A stretch of 64,000 bases of DNA from an uncultured Shewanella sp. (GCF_947491715.1 NZ_CANLKR010000002.1:124001-188000), one strand, 5' to 3'. Positions 1-9,187 are shown, counted from the stretch's first letter. Notes: generated by a model from the sequence alone, not told the origin. Numbers and translations: made by a program.

Positions 1-2
1 GA

Positions 3-167
3 ATTATAGGTGGTGAATTATTGCTGTTGTTGATGAAAGCCCCCTTCCACATTATGGACAGGAAATGGTATGAAATTGACTATAGTGGCGAAGGGAAGAG
101 TTGGCAACAACAGCAGAAAAATATGCATAATATGGCATTTCTGACTTTAAGAGTTTTGCTAACTTAG
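3..167 (+). CDS. 3' tail of a gene entering from the left edge
   Basis: An open frame enters from the left edge and runs 54 codons to a TAG at 165-167. The tail begins with a very hydrophobic Leu-rich stretch, then a mixed polar part with a run of four Gln (SWQQQQKN), and ends RVLLT. I do not recognise the family. With only the end visible, it could also be a chance open frame, although the other two forward frames hit stops within the first 20 bases. Confidence 0.3.
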   Translation: MIGGELLLLLMKAPFHIMDRKWYEIDYSGEGKSWQQQQKNMHNMAFLTLRVLLT

Positions 168-983
168 GTAAATTCTTACCTATGGGATCTCAATTATCTT
201 ATTTTAAAGAAACATATTAATAAAGAAGTGGGGAAGTGAGTATCTACTCACTTTAGACAAGAGATTGTGCCTTTTAACGTTATATTTCATTGATTCTTTT
301 ATTATTCATAGTAACTCATGAACAATGTTAGCCATGTACTGGTTAGCAGTGTTTGTTATGTCCAGCCTCCAATGGTGATATATCGCTTGCAGTGGACTTT
401 TGTGTGAGCACGCTATAAATCCATCCTCGGGCGCTCTACGATTTCAAATGACAATCCTTGTATAAGTGCCAGTTCGATGTCCGTGTCTCTCGCTCAATGC
501 GATCATTGTGATGATCTTTGCCTTGAAGTTGAAGGCGTACAGATGCATTTACCCTCTTGAATAAACAGCAGAGATCCGAAAACCATGGCTCTTTCCCTTA
601 GGCCATAAAGAAGATCCACAGTAAACAGTATTTTTATCTAAAGGCCAGTTCTATATCGATATAAAGGAATTTATGAATACCGTGAGAAACTTTATTTAAA
701 TAAACAGTAAATATATCAGATGAAAGAGCCTATCAAAACTGTGAACGAGAACGATGATTTAGTATAAATGAGGGATATATGCTCAGAGAGGTTGTTGGTA
801 ACATCATACTGTGCAAATGAATAATCAATATACATCAAACTCTTGCGTAACATATGGATGACCATTGAAAACTTAGTCGTTGAATTTGATGAAAACGTAA
901 AATTTAGACTGTATAAATGAGAAGTTTTTGCTGCTTAAAATTTTAGCCCTTCATTGATGGGGTTAGCAACCCATACATAGGAG
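168..983. other. About 800 bases without a recognisable gene
   Basis: No frame of convincing length or codon use is seen on either strand. The composition changes inside it: 400-620 is richer in G+C and looks like decayed or repeat-derived sequence, while 640-960 is strongly AT-rich. I see no clear terminator or promoter. It may hold remnants of a lost gene or of intergenic repeats. Confidence 0.5.
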
Positions 984-1376
984 ATGGATATTATCATTAC
1001 ATTTCTGTATATAATATTTGGCGCTTTACCAGTAACATTCTGGGTTTTGTGGTCACCGTTTTATTTGGTTAGCATGAAATTAGAGTTTTTTATTATTGGT
1101 GTTGCAATGGTTTTAGGGACTTTGGGAATATACCTTACTTTTTCATTTACCAATACCAATATAAAATATCGAGTTAATGTTTGCTTGTTACTGTTTTTGG
1201 GACAATTGGCTATGTTATTTGCGATATATGGTTTTGATATGTTTAAACGTATACCCCGAAATACACAGGATATTATGTTTTATTATGGCACTTGTGGACC
1301 TCTACTTGTGGCTTTACATTATCAGATAACCTTTATATATAACACTGCATTTAACAAGGGATTATGGCGTCAATAG
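984..1376 (+). CDS. small hypothetical integral membrane protein
   Basis: The 130-residue product is almost entirely hydrophobic. About four membrane segments can be placed near residues 4-25, 31-52, 64-84 and 100-118, with few charged residues between them. I do not recognise the family. An AGGAG lies directly against the ATG, which is too close for a normal ribosome binding site, so initiation may use a nearby downstream codon or be weak. It stands alone, with gene-free sequence upstream and a YceI lipoprotein downstream. Confidence 0.5.
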   Translation: MDIIITFLYIIFGALPVTFWVLWSPFYLVSMKLEFFIIGVAMVLGTLGIYLTFSFTNTNIKYRVNVCLLLFLGQLAMLFAIYGFDMFKRIPRNTQDIMFYYGTCGPLLVALHYQITFIYNTAFNKGLWRQ

Positions 1377-1658
1377 ATAACGTTACATATCGGCACCTTT
1401 CACAAATGATGACCTCTTATCATTGTAGGGATCATCCTGAATACAATAGAGATAACAACAGATTGCACTCAGAAAACTGACATTCACCTTTTTTGTTGAT
1501 TTAGCTATAGTGAATATTTATGAGTATCTATTCTGAAAAACAATACCAAACTTTCAGCATTATTATAAAAATGACCAATAACACTGAGAGTACTCGTTAC
1601 GAACAGCAGCAGAAAGGATTAAGGTCTAATGATTCAGACTCCAATAAAAGGACAAAAA

Positions 1659-2276
1659 ATGCGAAAAAAAGGGTTGTTAGCTCTTATCATGCTGTTATTG
1701 CTTTCTAGTTGTGTGAGTTGGCTTGCACCGACGGTGAAGAAGGAGTTCATCGCTCTACCTGCGGGTCAATATCAATTGGATAAGACCCATGCGGCACTAT
1801 TGTTTAAAATTCAGCATTTGGGTTTATCAACTTATGTCGGTCGCTTTAATCAATTTGATGCCGTGCTAAACTTTGATCCCGATAATATGGGCGCTGCTTC
1901 ATTACAAGCAACAGTGGCGATTGAGTCTATTGATATTAATAACCCCGATTTAGCTGAGACATTACAAAACGCAACTTGGTTTGATAGTGAACGCTTTCCA
2001 CAAGCCTCCTTTATTAGCCATACAGTGACGCCACTATCGAATAATCGTTTTCAATTCGCGGGTGATTTGACCTTGAGAGGTGTCACTCAACCAATGACCT
2101 TTGATGCGACGTTTCATGGCGGCGCTGATAATTGGATGACAGGGAAATACACTATTGGCTTTAGCGCTGTGGGTCATATTAATCGCTCTGACTTTGAAAT
2201 GGACAGTTATATTCCGATTGTCGGTGATGAAGTGGATTTAGAAATCTATGCAGAGTTTTTAAAAAGAAAGCGATAA
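1659..2276 (+). CDS. YceI-family lipoprotein
   Basis: This is a 205-residue YceI-like protein. The family has a lipocalin-like beta barrel that binds isoprenoid or other amphipathic ligands in the periplasm or at a membrane. A lipoprotein signal occupies residues 1-18, with lipobox LSSC and Cys18 as the lipidated residue, so a membrane-anchored form is expected. The family pattern is clear: YQLDKTHAALLFKIQHLGLS near the N-terminus, then LTLRGVTQPMTF and INRSDFEMD. The ATG at 1659 is preferred over one ten codons earlier because AAAGGA at 1647-1652 sits at the right distance. The ligand cannot be told from sequence. Confidence 0.85.
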   Translation: MRKKGLLALIMLLLLSSCVSWLAPTVKKEFIALPAGQYQLDKTHAALLFKIQHLGLSTYVGRFNQFDAVLNFDPDNMGAASLQATVAIESIDINNPDLAETLQNATWFDSERFPQASFISHTVTPLSNNRFQFAGDLTLRGVTQPMTFDATFHGGADNWMTGKYTIGFSAVGHINRSDFEMDSYIPIVGDEVDLEIYAEFLKRKR

Positions 2277-2277
2277 T

Positions 2278-2306
2278 GTATACCCGTGAGACTTCGAGAT
2301 GCATGT
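2278..2306. repeat. copy 1 of a dispersed intergenic repeat
   Basis: This stretch, just after the YceI stop codon, carries TATACCC followed by GACTTCGAGATGCATG. It matches, in inverted orientation, the element at 18555-18585 at about 23 of 28 positions. Short elements with an ACTTCAAGATGCA core are, from memory, common between genes in Vibrio and Shewanella relatives. Confidence 0.5.
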
Positions 2307-2319
2307 TTTCAGAGAGCGT

Positions 2320-2349
2320 AAAAGTGCCTAATTCGAGGCGCACTTTTTT
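2320..2349 (+). terminator. rho-independent terminator after the YceI gene
   Basis: AAAAGTGC pairs with GCACTTTT across a 12-base loop, and the T run continues after the stem. It lies 43 bases after the YceI gene. Confidence 0.7.
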
Positions 2350-2417
2350 GAAAGGAAGGGGCAGAAATGCTTATTGCCTTTTAAAGTTATGTAACGTAGA
2401 AGTAGGTGCTTTTACCG

Positions 2418-2448
2418 AAAATGAGCGAGTTATTGACTCGCTCATTTT
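2418..2448. terminator. perfect 13-bp hairpin, bidirectional terminator
   Basis: AAAATGAGCGAGT pairs perfectly with ACTCGCTCATTTT around the loop TATTG. The A/T flanks allow termination in both directions. It lies 38 bases beyond the glpD stop and so serves glpD on the minus strand as well as backing up the YceI terminator. Confidence 0.75.
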
Positions 2449-2486
2449 GTACTCTTTCATGTAGGGGTTGGTATTATTTTGATGTT

Positions 2487-4052
2487 TTAGCCATATTTCA
2501 ATAGAGGCTCAGGCGCAATCTTGGGTGACTTTTTTGCGAGGTGAGCCTCAACACCTTGTTTCTCGAGTTCATTTAAATATAACCCCAATTTACTACGACG
2601 CCAAAGAATATCTTCTGCATGTACAGCCCATTCATTGTCAATTAAATAGTCGACTTCTGCGGCATAAAGATCAGCACCAAAGTGCTCGCCAAGATCGGTT
2701 ATTGCAGTGGCGCCAACGAGAAAGTCTAGGCAAAGTGTGCCATAACTGCGCGTCAAACGGGTTAGCATTGATTGAGGTAACCATGGAAAGTGAGTGCGTA
2801 ATTGCGCCTCAAATCTCGGTTGAAAATGATGGGGATCCGTTACTACATTATCAGGATCAATATCAAGGCTTTCTGCCCCTGGCAGCGGTGCGCTCGCTGT
2901 CCATTTTTCCCCCATATGCTCATAATAAGGGGCTAGTTTTTGCAATGCTGTTTCGGCCAACTTCCGGTATGTCGTAATTTTCCCTCCAAAAACTGAGAGT
3001 AACGGGGCTGTAGCATTGTCATCTTCAATTTCAACGGTGTAATCACGAGTAATAGTAGAAGCTTTGTCTGACTCATCATCACATAAAGGCCTGACGCCGG
3101 AAAAGCTGGAAACGATGTCGTCAGTGCTAATTTGTTTCTCAAAATGTTGATTAACCAGTTTAATCAAGTAGGCTTTTTCTTCATTTGAAATGGCCACTTT
3201 GCTGGGATCCCCTTGATATTCCACATCGGTTGTACCTATGAGTGAGAAGTCATTATGGTATGGGATCACAAAGACAATACGTTGATCTTCATTTTGTAGA
3301 ATATACGCTTCTTTCTCATTATGGATTTTAGGTACAATAATGTGACTTCCTTTGATGAGGCGTATTCCGTGCGCGGGGTTTAGGTTTAACCCTTCTTTAA
3401 TAAATGAAGCAACCCAAGGGCCTGCAGCATTGACGAGCCCTTTGGCATAAATACATTGTTTTTCATGGGTTATTCTATTTTCGATATGAATTTCCCATAA
3501 GCCATTTTTACGTTTGGCACTGATACAGCGGGTTTGAGTGGCGATATTGGCGCCTTTATTTCGAGCGGCAATGGCATTAAGAACAACGAGCCTTGCATCA
3601 TCAACATAGCAATCTGCGTATTCAAATCCTTTTTTAATACTGCTTTTCAGCGGACTATTTTGACCAAATTTAATGCTTTTTGAACCATTGAGTGTTTCTC
3701 TTTTACCTAAAAAGTCATATAAGAATAATCCGGCTCTGATCATCCATGCAGGGCGAAGATGCGGCTGGTGTGGAAGACGAAAACGAAGAGGAGAGACAAT
3801 ATGAGGCGCTTTTTTAAGCATGACTTCTCTTTCTTCTAACGCCTCTTTGACTAATCGAAACTCATAATGTTCTAAGTAACGTAATCCACCATGAATAAGC
3901 TTGCTGCTTGCAGAAGAGGTAGCTTGTGCTAAATCATTTTGTTCACAGAGAAAGACGGATAAGCCTCGTCCTGCAGCATCGGCTGCAATACCCACGCCGT
4001 TGATCCCTCCACCAACGATGAATAAATCCACTGCCTCTTTTTTCTTAATCAT
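2487..4052 (-). CDS. glpD: aerobic glycerol-3-phosphate dehydrogenase
   Basis: GlpD is a flavoprotein on the inner membrane that oxidises sn-glycerol 3-phosphate to dihydroxyacetone phosphate and passes electrons to quinone. The 521-residue product is slightly longer than E. coli GlpD (501). The N-terminus has the FAD-binding Rossmann motif VGGGINGVGIAADAAGRG (about residues 13-31), followed by SSASSKLIHGGLRYLE, a family signature. Other hallmarks are GLVNAAGPWV and SVFGGKITTYRKLAE, with the usual helical C-terminal domain. An AGGGG precedes the ATG. No glpF, glpK or glpR is adjacent, so the gene is probably a single unit controlled from the half-sites upstream. Confidence 0.95.
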   Translation of the reverse strand: MIKKKEAVDLFIVGGGINGVGIAADAAGRGLSVFLCEQNDLAQATSSASSKLIHGGLRYLEHYEFRLVKEALEEREVMLKKAPHIVSPLRFRLPHQPHLRPAWMIRAGLFLYDFLGKRETLNGSKSIKFGQNSPLKSSIKKGFEYADCYVDDARLVVLNAIAARNKGANIATQTRCISAKRKNGLWEIHIENRITHEKQCIYAKGLVNAAGPWVASFIKEGLNLNPAHGIRLIKGSHIIVPKIHNEKEAYILQNEDQRIVFVIPYHNDFSLIGTTDVEYQGDPSKVAISNEEKAYLIKLVNQHFEKQISTDDIVSSFSGVRPLCDDESDKASTITRDYTVEIEDDNATAPLLSVFGGKITTYRKLAETALQKLAPYYEHMGEKWTASAPLPGAESLDIDPDNVVTDPHHFQPRFEAQLRTHFPWLPQSMLTRLTRSYGTLCLDFLVGATAITDLGEHFGADLYAAEVDYLIDNEWAVHAEDILWRRSKLGLYLNELEKQGVEAHLAKKSPKIAPEPLLKYG

Positions 4053-4100
4053 TTATGGCCCCTTAAATGTCTCGCTATGCCGTGTGTTTAAATGAAAGTT

Positions 4101-4225
4101 TGGAACATTTCAGTGTACGTCTATCATTTTGTCGATAATGAAATGTTCGGTTTTGAGTGTCTATATGTTCAATTTAGCGTTTAAAGATGATTTTTTCAAA
4201 CTTTTTCGAACTTTTTCGAACATAT
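4101..4225 (-). promoter_or_regulatory. GlpR-like half-sites upstream of glpD
   Basis: Four hexamers of the ATGTTC/GAACAT type occur: 4103-4108, 4143-4148, 4165-4170 and 4218-4223. The first two lie in a perfect 10-bp inverted repeat (GAACATTTCA at 4103-4112 and TGAAATGTTC at 4139-4148). A tandem 10-bp repeat, CTTTTTCGAA, fills 4201-4220. E. coli GlpR half-sites contain ATGTTCG, so glycerol-3-phosphate control of glpD is a reasonable inference. The rest of the 4053-4397 gap is AT-rich and shows no gene. Confidence 0.45.
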
Positions 4226-4397
4226 TAAAGGAGTGGATGAGTGCTTGATGACGAAGTAATTGATTTTTAATAGGTGTATTTTTTTAGTTGATAACATTTC
4301 AATTGGGTATAGATGTAACAAATTGGGTTTAATTGCATCGTTATTTTTGTGTTATCGTATTGAAATTGTTTATTAGATGTATTTAGGTGAGAAAAAC

Positions 4398-6002
4398 GTG
4401 GCTCTAAAAGTAGTGATGAGTTTAATCAGCAGCATCATTTTGCTGACGAATACGGCATTAGCGTCAGAGAATGAACTAGAGAAACAAGTTGATTTAACGC
4501 GATATAAGCAGGATGTCAGTCGATTGTCGAGCGATCAATTTGGCGGAAGAGGGCCGTTATCGGAGGGGGAGAAGCTAACGCTAGACTATTTAGTCAATCG
4601 CTTTAAAGCAATGGGGTTACAACCTGGATTTGGTGATAGTTATTTACAACCTGTTCCCCTTGCTAAAGTGACACCAGATAAAAATATATCGCTAAAGATT
4701 GGGGGGATCAGTTTCGAAAATGGTCGTGATTTTACGGTGCGCACAGAACGTATGGAGAAACAAATCAAGTTGGACAAGAGTGAGCTTGTCTTTGTGGGTT
4801 ATGGCATTAATGCGCCTGAGTATGGTTGGAATGACTATCAAGGGCTCGATGTTAAAGGCAAAACTGTGATTATTCTTGTTAACGATCCTGGATTTGCCAC
4901 CCAAAACCCGGCCTTATTTAAAGGCAATGCCATGACTTATTATGGGCGCTGGACCTATAAATATGAGGAAGCGGCTAGACAAGGTGCAAAGGCTGCATTT
5001 ATTGTTCACGAGACGAAACCCGCAGCTTACGGTTGGTCAGTGGTTGAGAACTCCAATTCTGGCAGTAAGTTCACTTTAGTGGATGATGATAATCAAGATA
5101 AATTAGCCTTGATGGGCTGGATACAAAAAAATGTCGCGATGCAGATTTTTGCTAAAGTTGGACTTGATTATAATAAAGAAAAAACAAAAGCAGAAAAAAG
5201 AGACTTTAAAGCCCGTTCATTAGCGCTTAAAGCCAATTTAACTTTAAATAATCGAATTGAAAAAGCCAAGTCGTATAACGTGTTAGCTTTGTTGCCTGGG
5301 CGTCAACGTGCAAATGAAATGGTGGTGTTACAAGCCCATTGGGATCATTTAGGCACAGTGATTGATGATAAAGGTAATAAACATATTTATAATGGCGCAG
5401 TGGATAATGCCAGCGGTGTCGCTGGTGTGTTGGCGTTAGCACGTCTTTTTAAGACGATGTCTGTTCGTCAGCCTTTTGAACGTTCCATTTTATTTGCGTC
5501 ATTTACGGCTGAGGAAACAGGCCTCATTGGTGCTCAGCATTTTGCGTTAAATCCGCCCGTGCCATCGAAAGATGTCGTGGCTTTTCTTAATATCGATGGC
5601 ATGAACGTTAATGATGAAGTGAGCTATATACTGCGTTATGGCGAAGGGGTGTCGACATTAGAAAAGGATTTAGCCATTGCAGCAAAAGCACAAGGCCGAA
5701 CAGTGAAAGGTGATCCTCGTCCAGAAAATGGATTATTGTACCGCTCAGATCATTTTGCCTTAGCACAGCAAGGCATTCCTGGGTTATTGTTTATGAGCTT
5801 GGGGGATACAGATCCTGATTATATTGCTCACAAATACCATACCAGCCAGGATGATTTTTCATCAAGTTGGTCATTAGGTGGCGTAAAGCAAGATTTGGGT
5901 CTGATTGGCAGTATTTTAGCTAAGCTGGCAAATAATAATGATTGGCCGAAATGGATTGAAGCGTCTGATTTTAAGAAGCGTCGTGCTGAAGATGGCCGTT
6001 AA
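4398..6002 (+). CDS. secreted M28-family zinc metallopeptidase
   Basis: This is an exported aminopeptidase-type enzyme of about 534 residues. The GTG at 4398 is chosen because AGGTGAG lies seven bases upstream and the resulting N-terminus is a clean signal peptide ending NTALAS. A PA-like insert occupies roughly residues 120-260 (ELVFVGYGINAPEYGWNDYQ, GKTVIILVNDPG). The di-zinc M28 domain follows: QAHWDHLG (zinc His and the following Asp), GAVDNASGVAG (bridging Asp), FTAEETGLIG (catalytic Glu pair), NIDGMN (zinc Asp) and HKYHTSQDD (zinc His). All key residues are present. Substrate is probably peptides taken as nutrients; this is inferred from the family and export. Confidence 0.9.
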   Translation: MALKVVMSLISSIILLTNTALASENELEKQVDLTRYKQDVSRLSSDQFGGRGPLSEGEKLTLDYLVNRFKAMGLQPGFGDSYLQPVPLAKVTPDKNISLKIGGISFENGRDFTVRTERMEKQIKLDKSELVFVGYGINAPEYGWNDYQGLDVKGKTVIILVNDPGFATQNPALFKGNAMTYYGRWTYKYEEAARQGAKAAFIVHETKPAAYGWSVVENSNSGSKFTLVDDDNQDKLALMGWIQKNVAMQIFAKVGLDYNKEKTKAEKRDFKARSLALKANLTLNNRIEKAKSYNVLALLPGRQRANEMVVLQAHWDHLGTVIDDKGNKHIYNGAVDNASGVAGVLALARLFKTMSVRQPFERSILFASFTAEETGLIGAQHFALNPPVPSKDVVAFLNIDGMNVNDEVSYILRYGEGVSTLEKDLAIAAKAQGRTVKGDPRPENGLLYRSDHFALAQQGIPGLLFMSLGDTDPDYIAHKYHTSQDDFSSSWSLGGVKQDLGLIGSILAKLANNNDWPKWIEASDFKKRRAEDGR

Positions 6003-6100
6003 GGGTAGCATTCATACTGACTTTAATCTGAAATATAAAATGTTCATCTATATTTTAATTGATTTTAAGTCAATGGATGGTGACTATTTAGCATGAATAA

Positions 6101-6122
6101 GGGCAGAAAATGGCTTCTGCCC
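6101..6122 (-). terminator. hairpin after dgkA
   Basis: GGGCAGAA pairs with TTCTGCCC across AATGGC, 12 bases beyond the dgkA stop on the minus strand. The following T run is weak (TTATTC), so the call is moderate. It may also stop transcripts coming from the M28 gene. Confidence 0.5.
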
Positions 6123-6133
6123 ATTTGGGATGA

Positions 6134-6505
6134 TTATAATAACCAATTACCCAAGATGATTGCCCATGTGAGTCCACATAAGGCTAAACTGATGAAAACA
6201 GCTGCAGAAGCAATGTCTTTTGCTTGACCGCTTAAGGGGTGGTGTTCACTACTCACTCTATCGACAACAGCTTCAACGGCAGAATTGAGCAGTTCGGTGA
6301 TCAGTACAATAAAAATGGTCATGATCAGCAAGAGCTTTTCAATGATTGAGACATTAATAAGCAGTGCTGTTGGTAATAAAATTATAGCCAGCATTAATTC
6401 TTGTCTAAAAGCGGCTTCATGCTTCCATGCCGCAGCGAGTCCTTTCATTGAGAAGCCTGTTGCTCTAACGATACGTTTTATACCTGTATTATTGTCCGGT
6501 TTCAT
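6134..6505 (-). CDS. dgkA: diacylglycerol kinase
   Basis: DgkA is a small inner-membrane trimer that phosphorylates diacylglycerol to phosphatidic acid and so recycles lipid left from membrane-derived oligosaccharide synthesis. The 123-residue product has the family length and three membrane helices (about 33-51, 56-74 and 98-118). Catalytic residues are visible as ELLNSAVEAVVDR (Glu71, Asn74, Glu78) and SGQAKDIASAAV (Lys96, Asp97). It converges with the M28 peptidase and stands alone on its strand. Confidence 0.95.
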   Translation of the reverse strand: MKPDNNTGIKRIVRATGFSMKGLAAAWKHEAAFRQELMLAIILLPTALLINVSIIEKLLLIMTIFIVLITELLNSAVEAVVDRVSSEHHPLSGQAKDIASAAVFISLALCGLTWAIILGNWLL

Positions 6506-6769
6506 AACAGCCTTTGTAAAAATATTGATAATGCGAATATTTCAGTAAGAATAACAAATTTAGGCCTTACTGGGGGAAATTAAACCATCAAGTGGTTAAG
6601 TGGCGAGAGTAGAACATAAAAATCAGCTTAATACTAATGTAGTGCATACTTATTGAAGCAACGGATAAAAAATAGTATTAACAAATATTGAAAAAGAGCA
6701 AAGAATAATCTTGATTGCCGTACTATTCTTGTTAATTCTGCTTATTGATGATCAGGGAATGAACGCAAT

Positions 6770-7654
6770 ATGATTAGAGCATTGCTTTTGTCGATAGTCT
6801 TATTTTACATCACTGCGCTTACGGCCAATGAAAGAACTTTGCCTTCGGTCAATGAAAGTCCTTGGCGTCCACCCATTCAATTAGCTACTGAATTAAAAGG
6901 TCCGATTGACATTACAGATTACCTTGTCAGTGAAAAATTCGATGGGATAAGAGGTTATTGGACAGGAGTCGATTTTTATACTCGTTCAGGTAAACCTATC
7001 TCAGTCCCGACTTGGTTCAGTGAAGGTTTTCCCGCTTATCCTTTAGATGGTGAGTTTTGGTTAGGAAGGGGAAATTTTCATAAAATGCTCAGTGTGATCA
7101 AGCAAACCCAAGCCGATCCAAAAAAATGGCAATCTGTTCGATTTATGGTTTTTGATTTACCTGCATCCAAGGCCCCTTTTGAGGAGCGCTATACACGCAT
7201 GTTGTCATCCTTAACTGCTCGTTCGCCCTATTTGAACGTGATTTCACAAGTGAGTGTCGACTCTCAAGTCCAGCTGGATACATTATTAGATGAAGTGCTA
7301 GCCAAAGGGGGTGAGGGGTTGATGTTGCATCATAAAGAAGCCTTATATAAAGTAGGCAGGAGTTCGCAAATAATGAAGCTCAAGCCCCTTTATACCGCGA
7401 GTGCTAAGGTGGTGGGCTATCAGGCTGGAAAAGGTCGCTTTAAAGGTATGATGGGGGCGCTAGTATTGCAACTTCCTACTGGACAAGAATTTAAATTAGG
7501 GACAGGGTTCAATGATGCACAAAGGAGCAACCCTCCCAAAATAGGTTCACAGGTAAGCTATGAATACCGAGGACTGACTCATAACGGTATCCCTCGTTTC
7601 GCCAGCTTCATTCAAGAAGAAACGGACAAATTCCATGACAAGGAACACAAATGA
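6770..7654 (+). CDS. exported ATP-dependent DNA ligase (Lig E type)
   Basis: This is a minimal ATP-dependent DNA ligase of 294 residues with an N-terminal signal peptide (about 1-19), which predicts action in the periplasm. Nucleotidyltransferase motifs are in order: motif I EKFDGIRG with Lys56 as the adenylated residue, motif III PLDGEFW (91-97), motif IV GGEGLMLHH and motif V IMKLKP, followed by an OB-fold (GRFKGMMGALVLQ to VSYEYRGLTHNG). Lig E enzymes are known in Haemophilus, Neisseria and Vibrio relatives, where a link to DNA uptake has been proposed. Its stop codon overlaps the phosphatase start by four bases, so the two are translated together. Confidence 0.9.
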   Translation: MIRALLLSIVLFYITALTANERTLPSVNESPWRPPIQLATELKGPIDITDYLVSEKFDGIRGYWTGVDFYTRSGKPISVPTWFSEGFPAYPLDGEFWLGRGNFHKMLSVIKQTQADPKKWQSVRFMVFDLPASKAPFEERYTRMLSSLTARSPYLNVISQVSVDSQVQLDTLLDEVLAKGGEGLMLHHKEALYKVGRSSQIMKLKPLYTASAKVVGYQAGKGRFKGMMGALVLQLPTGQEFKLGTGFNDAQRSNPPKIGSQVSYEYRGLTHNGIPRFASFIQEETDKFHDKEHK

Positions 7655-8112
7655 TTAAATCCATTTTATTAGTGTGTATGGGTAATATTTGCCGTTCACC
7701 CACAGCAGAAGCGATTTTTAAAAAACAAATAGCAGAGGCACAATTGGACATTTTTGTTGATTCTGCAGGTACATTAGCTTATCACCAAGGTTCAACGCCT
7801 GATCATCGCAGTGTGATTGCGGGTAACAGGCATGGTTACCAGTTTGATGATATGATCGCCAGACAAATTATTGAGGACGATTTTGAACAGTTTGACTTAA
7901 TATTGGCAGCAGATGAAAACAACCTTATCGATTTAAAAGCTATCTGCCCTGAAAAATATCAACATAAATTGAACTTGATGCTGGCATTATCACCTTTCGA
8001 TGATAAAAACGTGCCAGATCCTTATTATGGCCCCGGTGATGGTTTCGAAATTGTGATTGGGTTACTTGAACAAAGTGCCCAACAATGGCTTAATTTTATT
8101 GAGTCAAAATAA
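7651..8112 (+). CDS. low-molecular-weight protein tyrosine phosphatase
   Basis: The 153-residue product is a cytosolic low-molecular-weight phosphatase, related to Wzb, Etp and ArsC-type enzymes. The P-loop VCMGNICRSP places the nucleophile at Cys9 and the phosphate-binding Arg at Arg15. The general acid is Asp123 in VPDPYYG. No Wzc-like tyrosine kinase or capsule cluster is nearby, so the substrate is not given by context. It overlaps the exported DNA ligase by four bases (ATGA), an unusual partner for this enzyme. Confidence 0.92.
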   Translation: MIKSILLVCMGNICRSPTAEAIFKKQIAEAQLDIFVDSAGTLAYHQGSTPDHRSVIAGNRHGYQFDDMIARQIIEDDFEQFDLILAADENNLIDLKAICPEKYQHKLNLMLALSPFDDKNVPDPYYGPGDGFEIVIGLLEQSAQQWLNFIESK

Positions 8113-8131
8113 AAGTAAAATAGATTGAGTT

Positions 8132-8153
8132 GCAGTAGAGCGAACTCTACTGC
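8132..8153. terminator. 9-bp hairpin between convergent genes
   Basis: GCAGTAGAG pairs perfectly with CTCTACTGC; the loop is CGAA on the plus strand and TTCG on the minus strand. It lies in the short gap where the phosphatase gene and the GTPase gene converge. There is no strong T run on either side, so the terminator role is tentative. Confidence 0.4.
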
Positions 8154-8177
8154 TTGAAGAAAAAGAGGTGATAGCGG

Positions 8178-9119
8178 TTAGGTATTATGGCGTTTACCAG
8201 AGCGTTTTAATTTTTCTTGTTCCCGTTTTAAGGCTTCTTTCTCTGCCTTTTCGGCTTGTATTTTGGCCACTTCTGCTTTTTCTATTTCTGCCATTTCAGG
8301 TGTTTCAAGAGACAATAATCCTATTTTTCCAGAGCGGAATTCATGTAATAATAATTCTGATACTTTATGTAAGTCAATACGTCCGCCAGGCCTTAATGCG
8401 CCGCGTTTGCGGCCAATGGCTTCTAGTAATTCAATGTCGGTTTCTGGCAAGCTTTTGAGTTTATAACGTTCGCTAATGGCTTGAGGATAGGCTTTTAAGA
8501 AGTATTCAGAGGCAAACATTGCCACATCTTCATATTCCATTGCGGTATCTTTAATGGCACCAGTAACGGCCAAGCGGTAGCTGCTGGATTCATTGTCGAC
8601 TTTGGGCCATAAAATGCCGGGCGTATCTGACAGCACAATCCCGTTTTTAAGGTTTATGCGTTGCTGAGTCTTGGTAACTGCAGGTTCGTTACCGGTTTTC
8701 GCTATGGTTCTTCCTGCAAGGGTGTTGATGATGGTGGATTTACCGACATTGGGGATCCCCATGATCATGGTGCGGATGTCTTTTTCTATTTTATTGCGGT
8801 TTGGTACAAATTTACGACAAAGCTCGGGAATTTTTTTGACTTGGCTTGCCTGTAAGGTGGTGATGGCCATGGCTTTGACACCTTGCTCTTGCTCAAGATA
8901 TTCAATCCATTGCTGGGTTGTTTCAGGATCCGCTAAATCGGATTTATTGAGTAACTTGATACAGGGCCGATCACCACGAAGTGTCTGTACCATGGGGTTT
9001 TCACTGCTATAAGGAATACGAGCATCAAGCACTTCGATGACTAAATCGACTTGAGGCATAACCTCTTCGATTTCTTTGCGCGCTTTGTGCATGTGTCCTG
9101 GATACCACTGAATGGCCAT
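8178..9119 (-). CDS. ribosome biogenesis GTPase, YlqF/RbgA family
   Basis: This 313-residue protein is a circularly permuted GTPase. The G4 motif NKSD (58-61) comes before the P-loop GIPNVGKST (121-129), and G3 DTPG is at 165-168. The N-terminus IQWYPGHMHKARKEI is the RbgA/YlqF signature. In Bacillus the family acts in late assembly of the large ribosomal subunit. The C-terminus (about 265-313) is a charged Lys/Glu-rich helix, probably RNA-binding. The gene is monocistronic. Confidence 0.92.
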   Translation of the reverse strand: MAIQWYPGHMHKARKEIEEVMPQVDLVIEVLDARIPYSSENPMVQTLRGDRPCIKLLNKSDLADPETTQQWIEYLEQEQGVKAMAITTLQASQVKKIPELCRKFVPNRNKIEKDIRTMIMGIPNVGKSTIINTLAGRTIAKTGNEPAVTKTQQRINLKNGIVLSDTPGILWPKVDNESSSYRLAVTGAIKDTAMEYEDVAMFASEYFLKAYPQAISERYKLKSLPETDIELLEAIGRKRGALRPGGRIDLHKVSELLLHEFRSGKIGLLSLETPEMAEIEKAEVAKIQAEKAEKEALKREQEKLKRSGKRHNT

Positions 9120-9187
9120 GTTGAGTTACTCTGCTGATAATAAACGAATACCGTTATTTTACCTTGTTAGCGTGATTGACCACAAAT

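Noticed and set aside
1520-1708. 62-codon open frame before the YceI gene
   Set aside because: It overlaps the true YceI start in another frame and lacks a ribosome binding site and family features.
2276-2464. 62-codon open frame after the YceI gene
   Set aside because: It runs through two terminator hairpins and a dispersed repeat.
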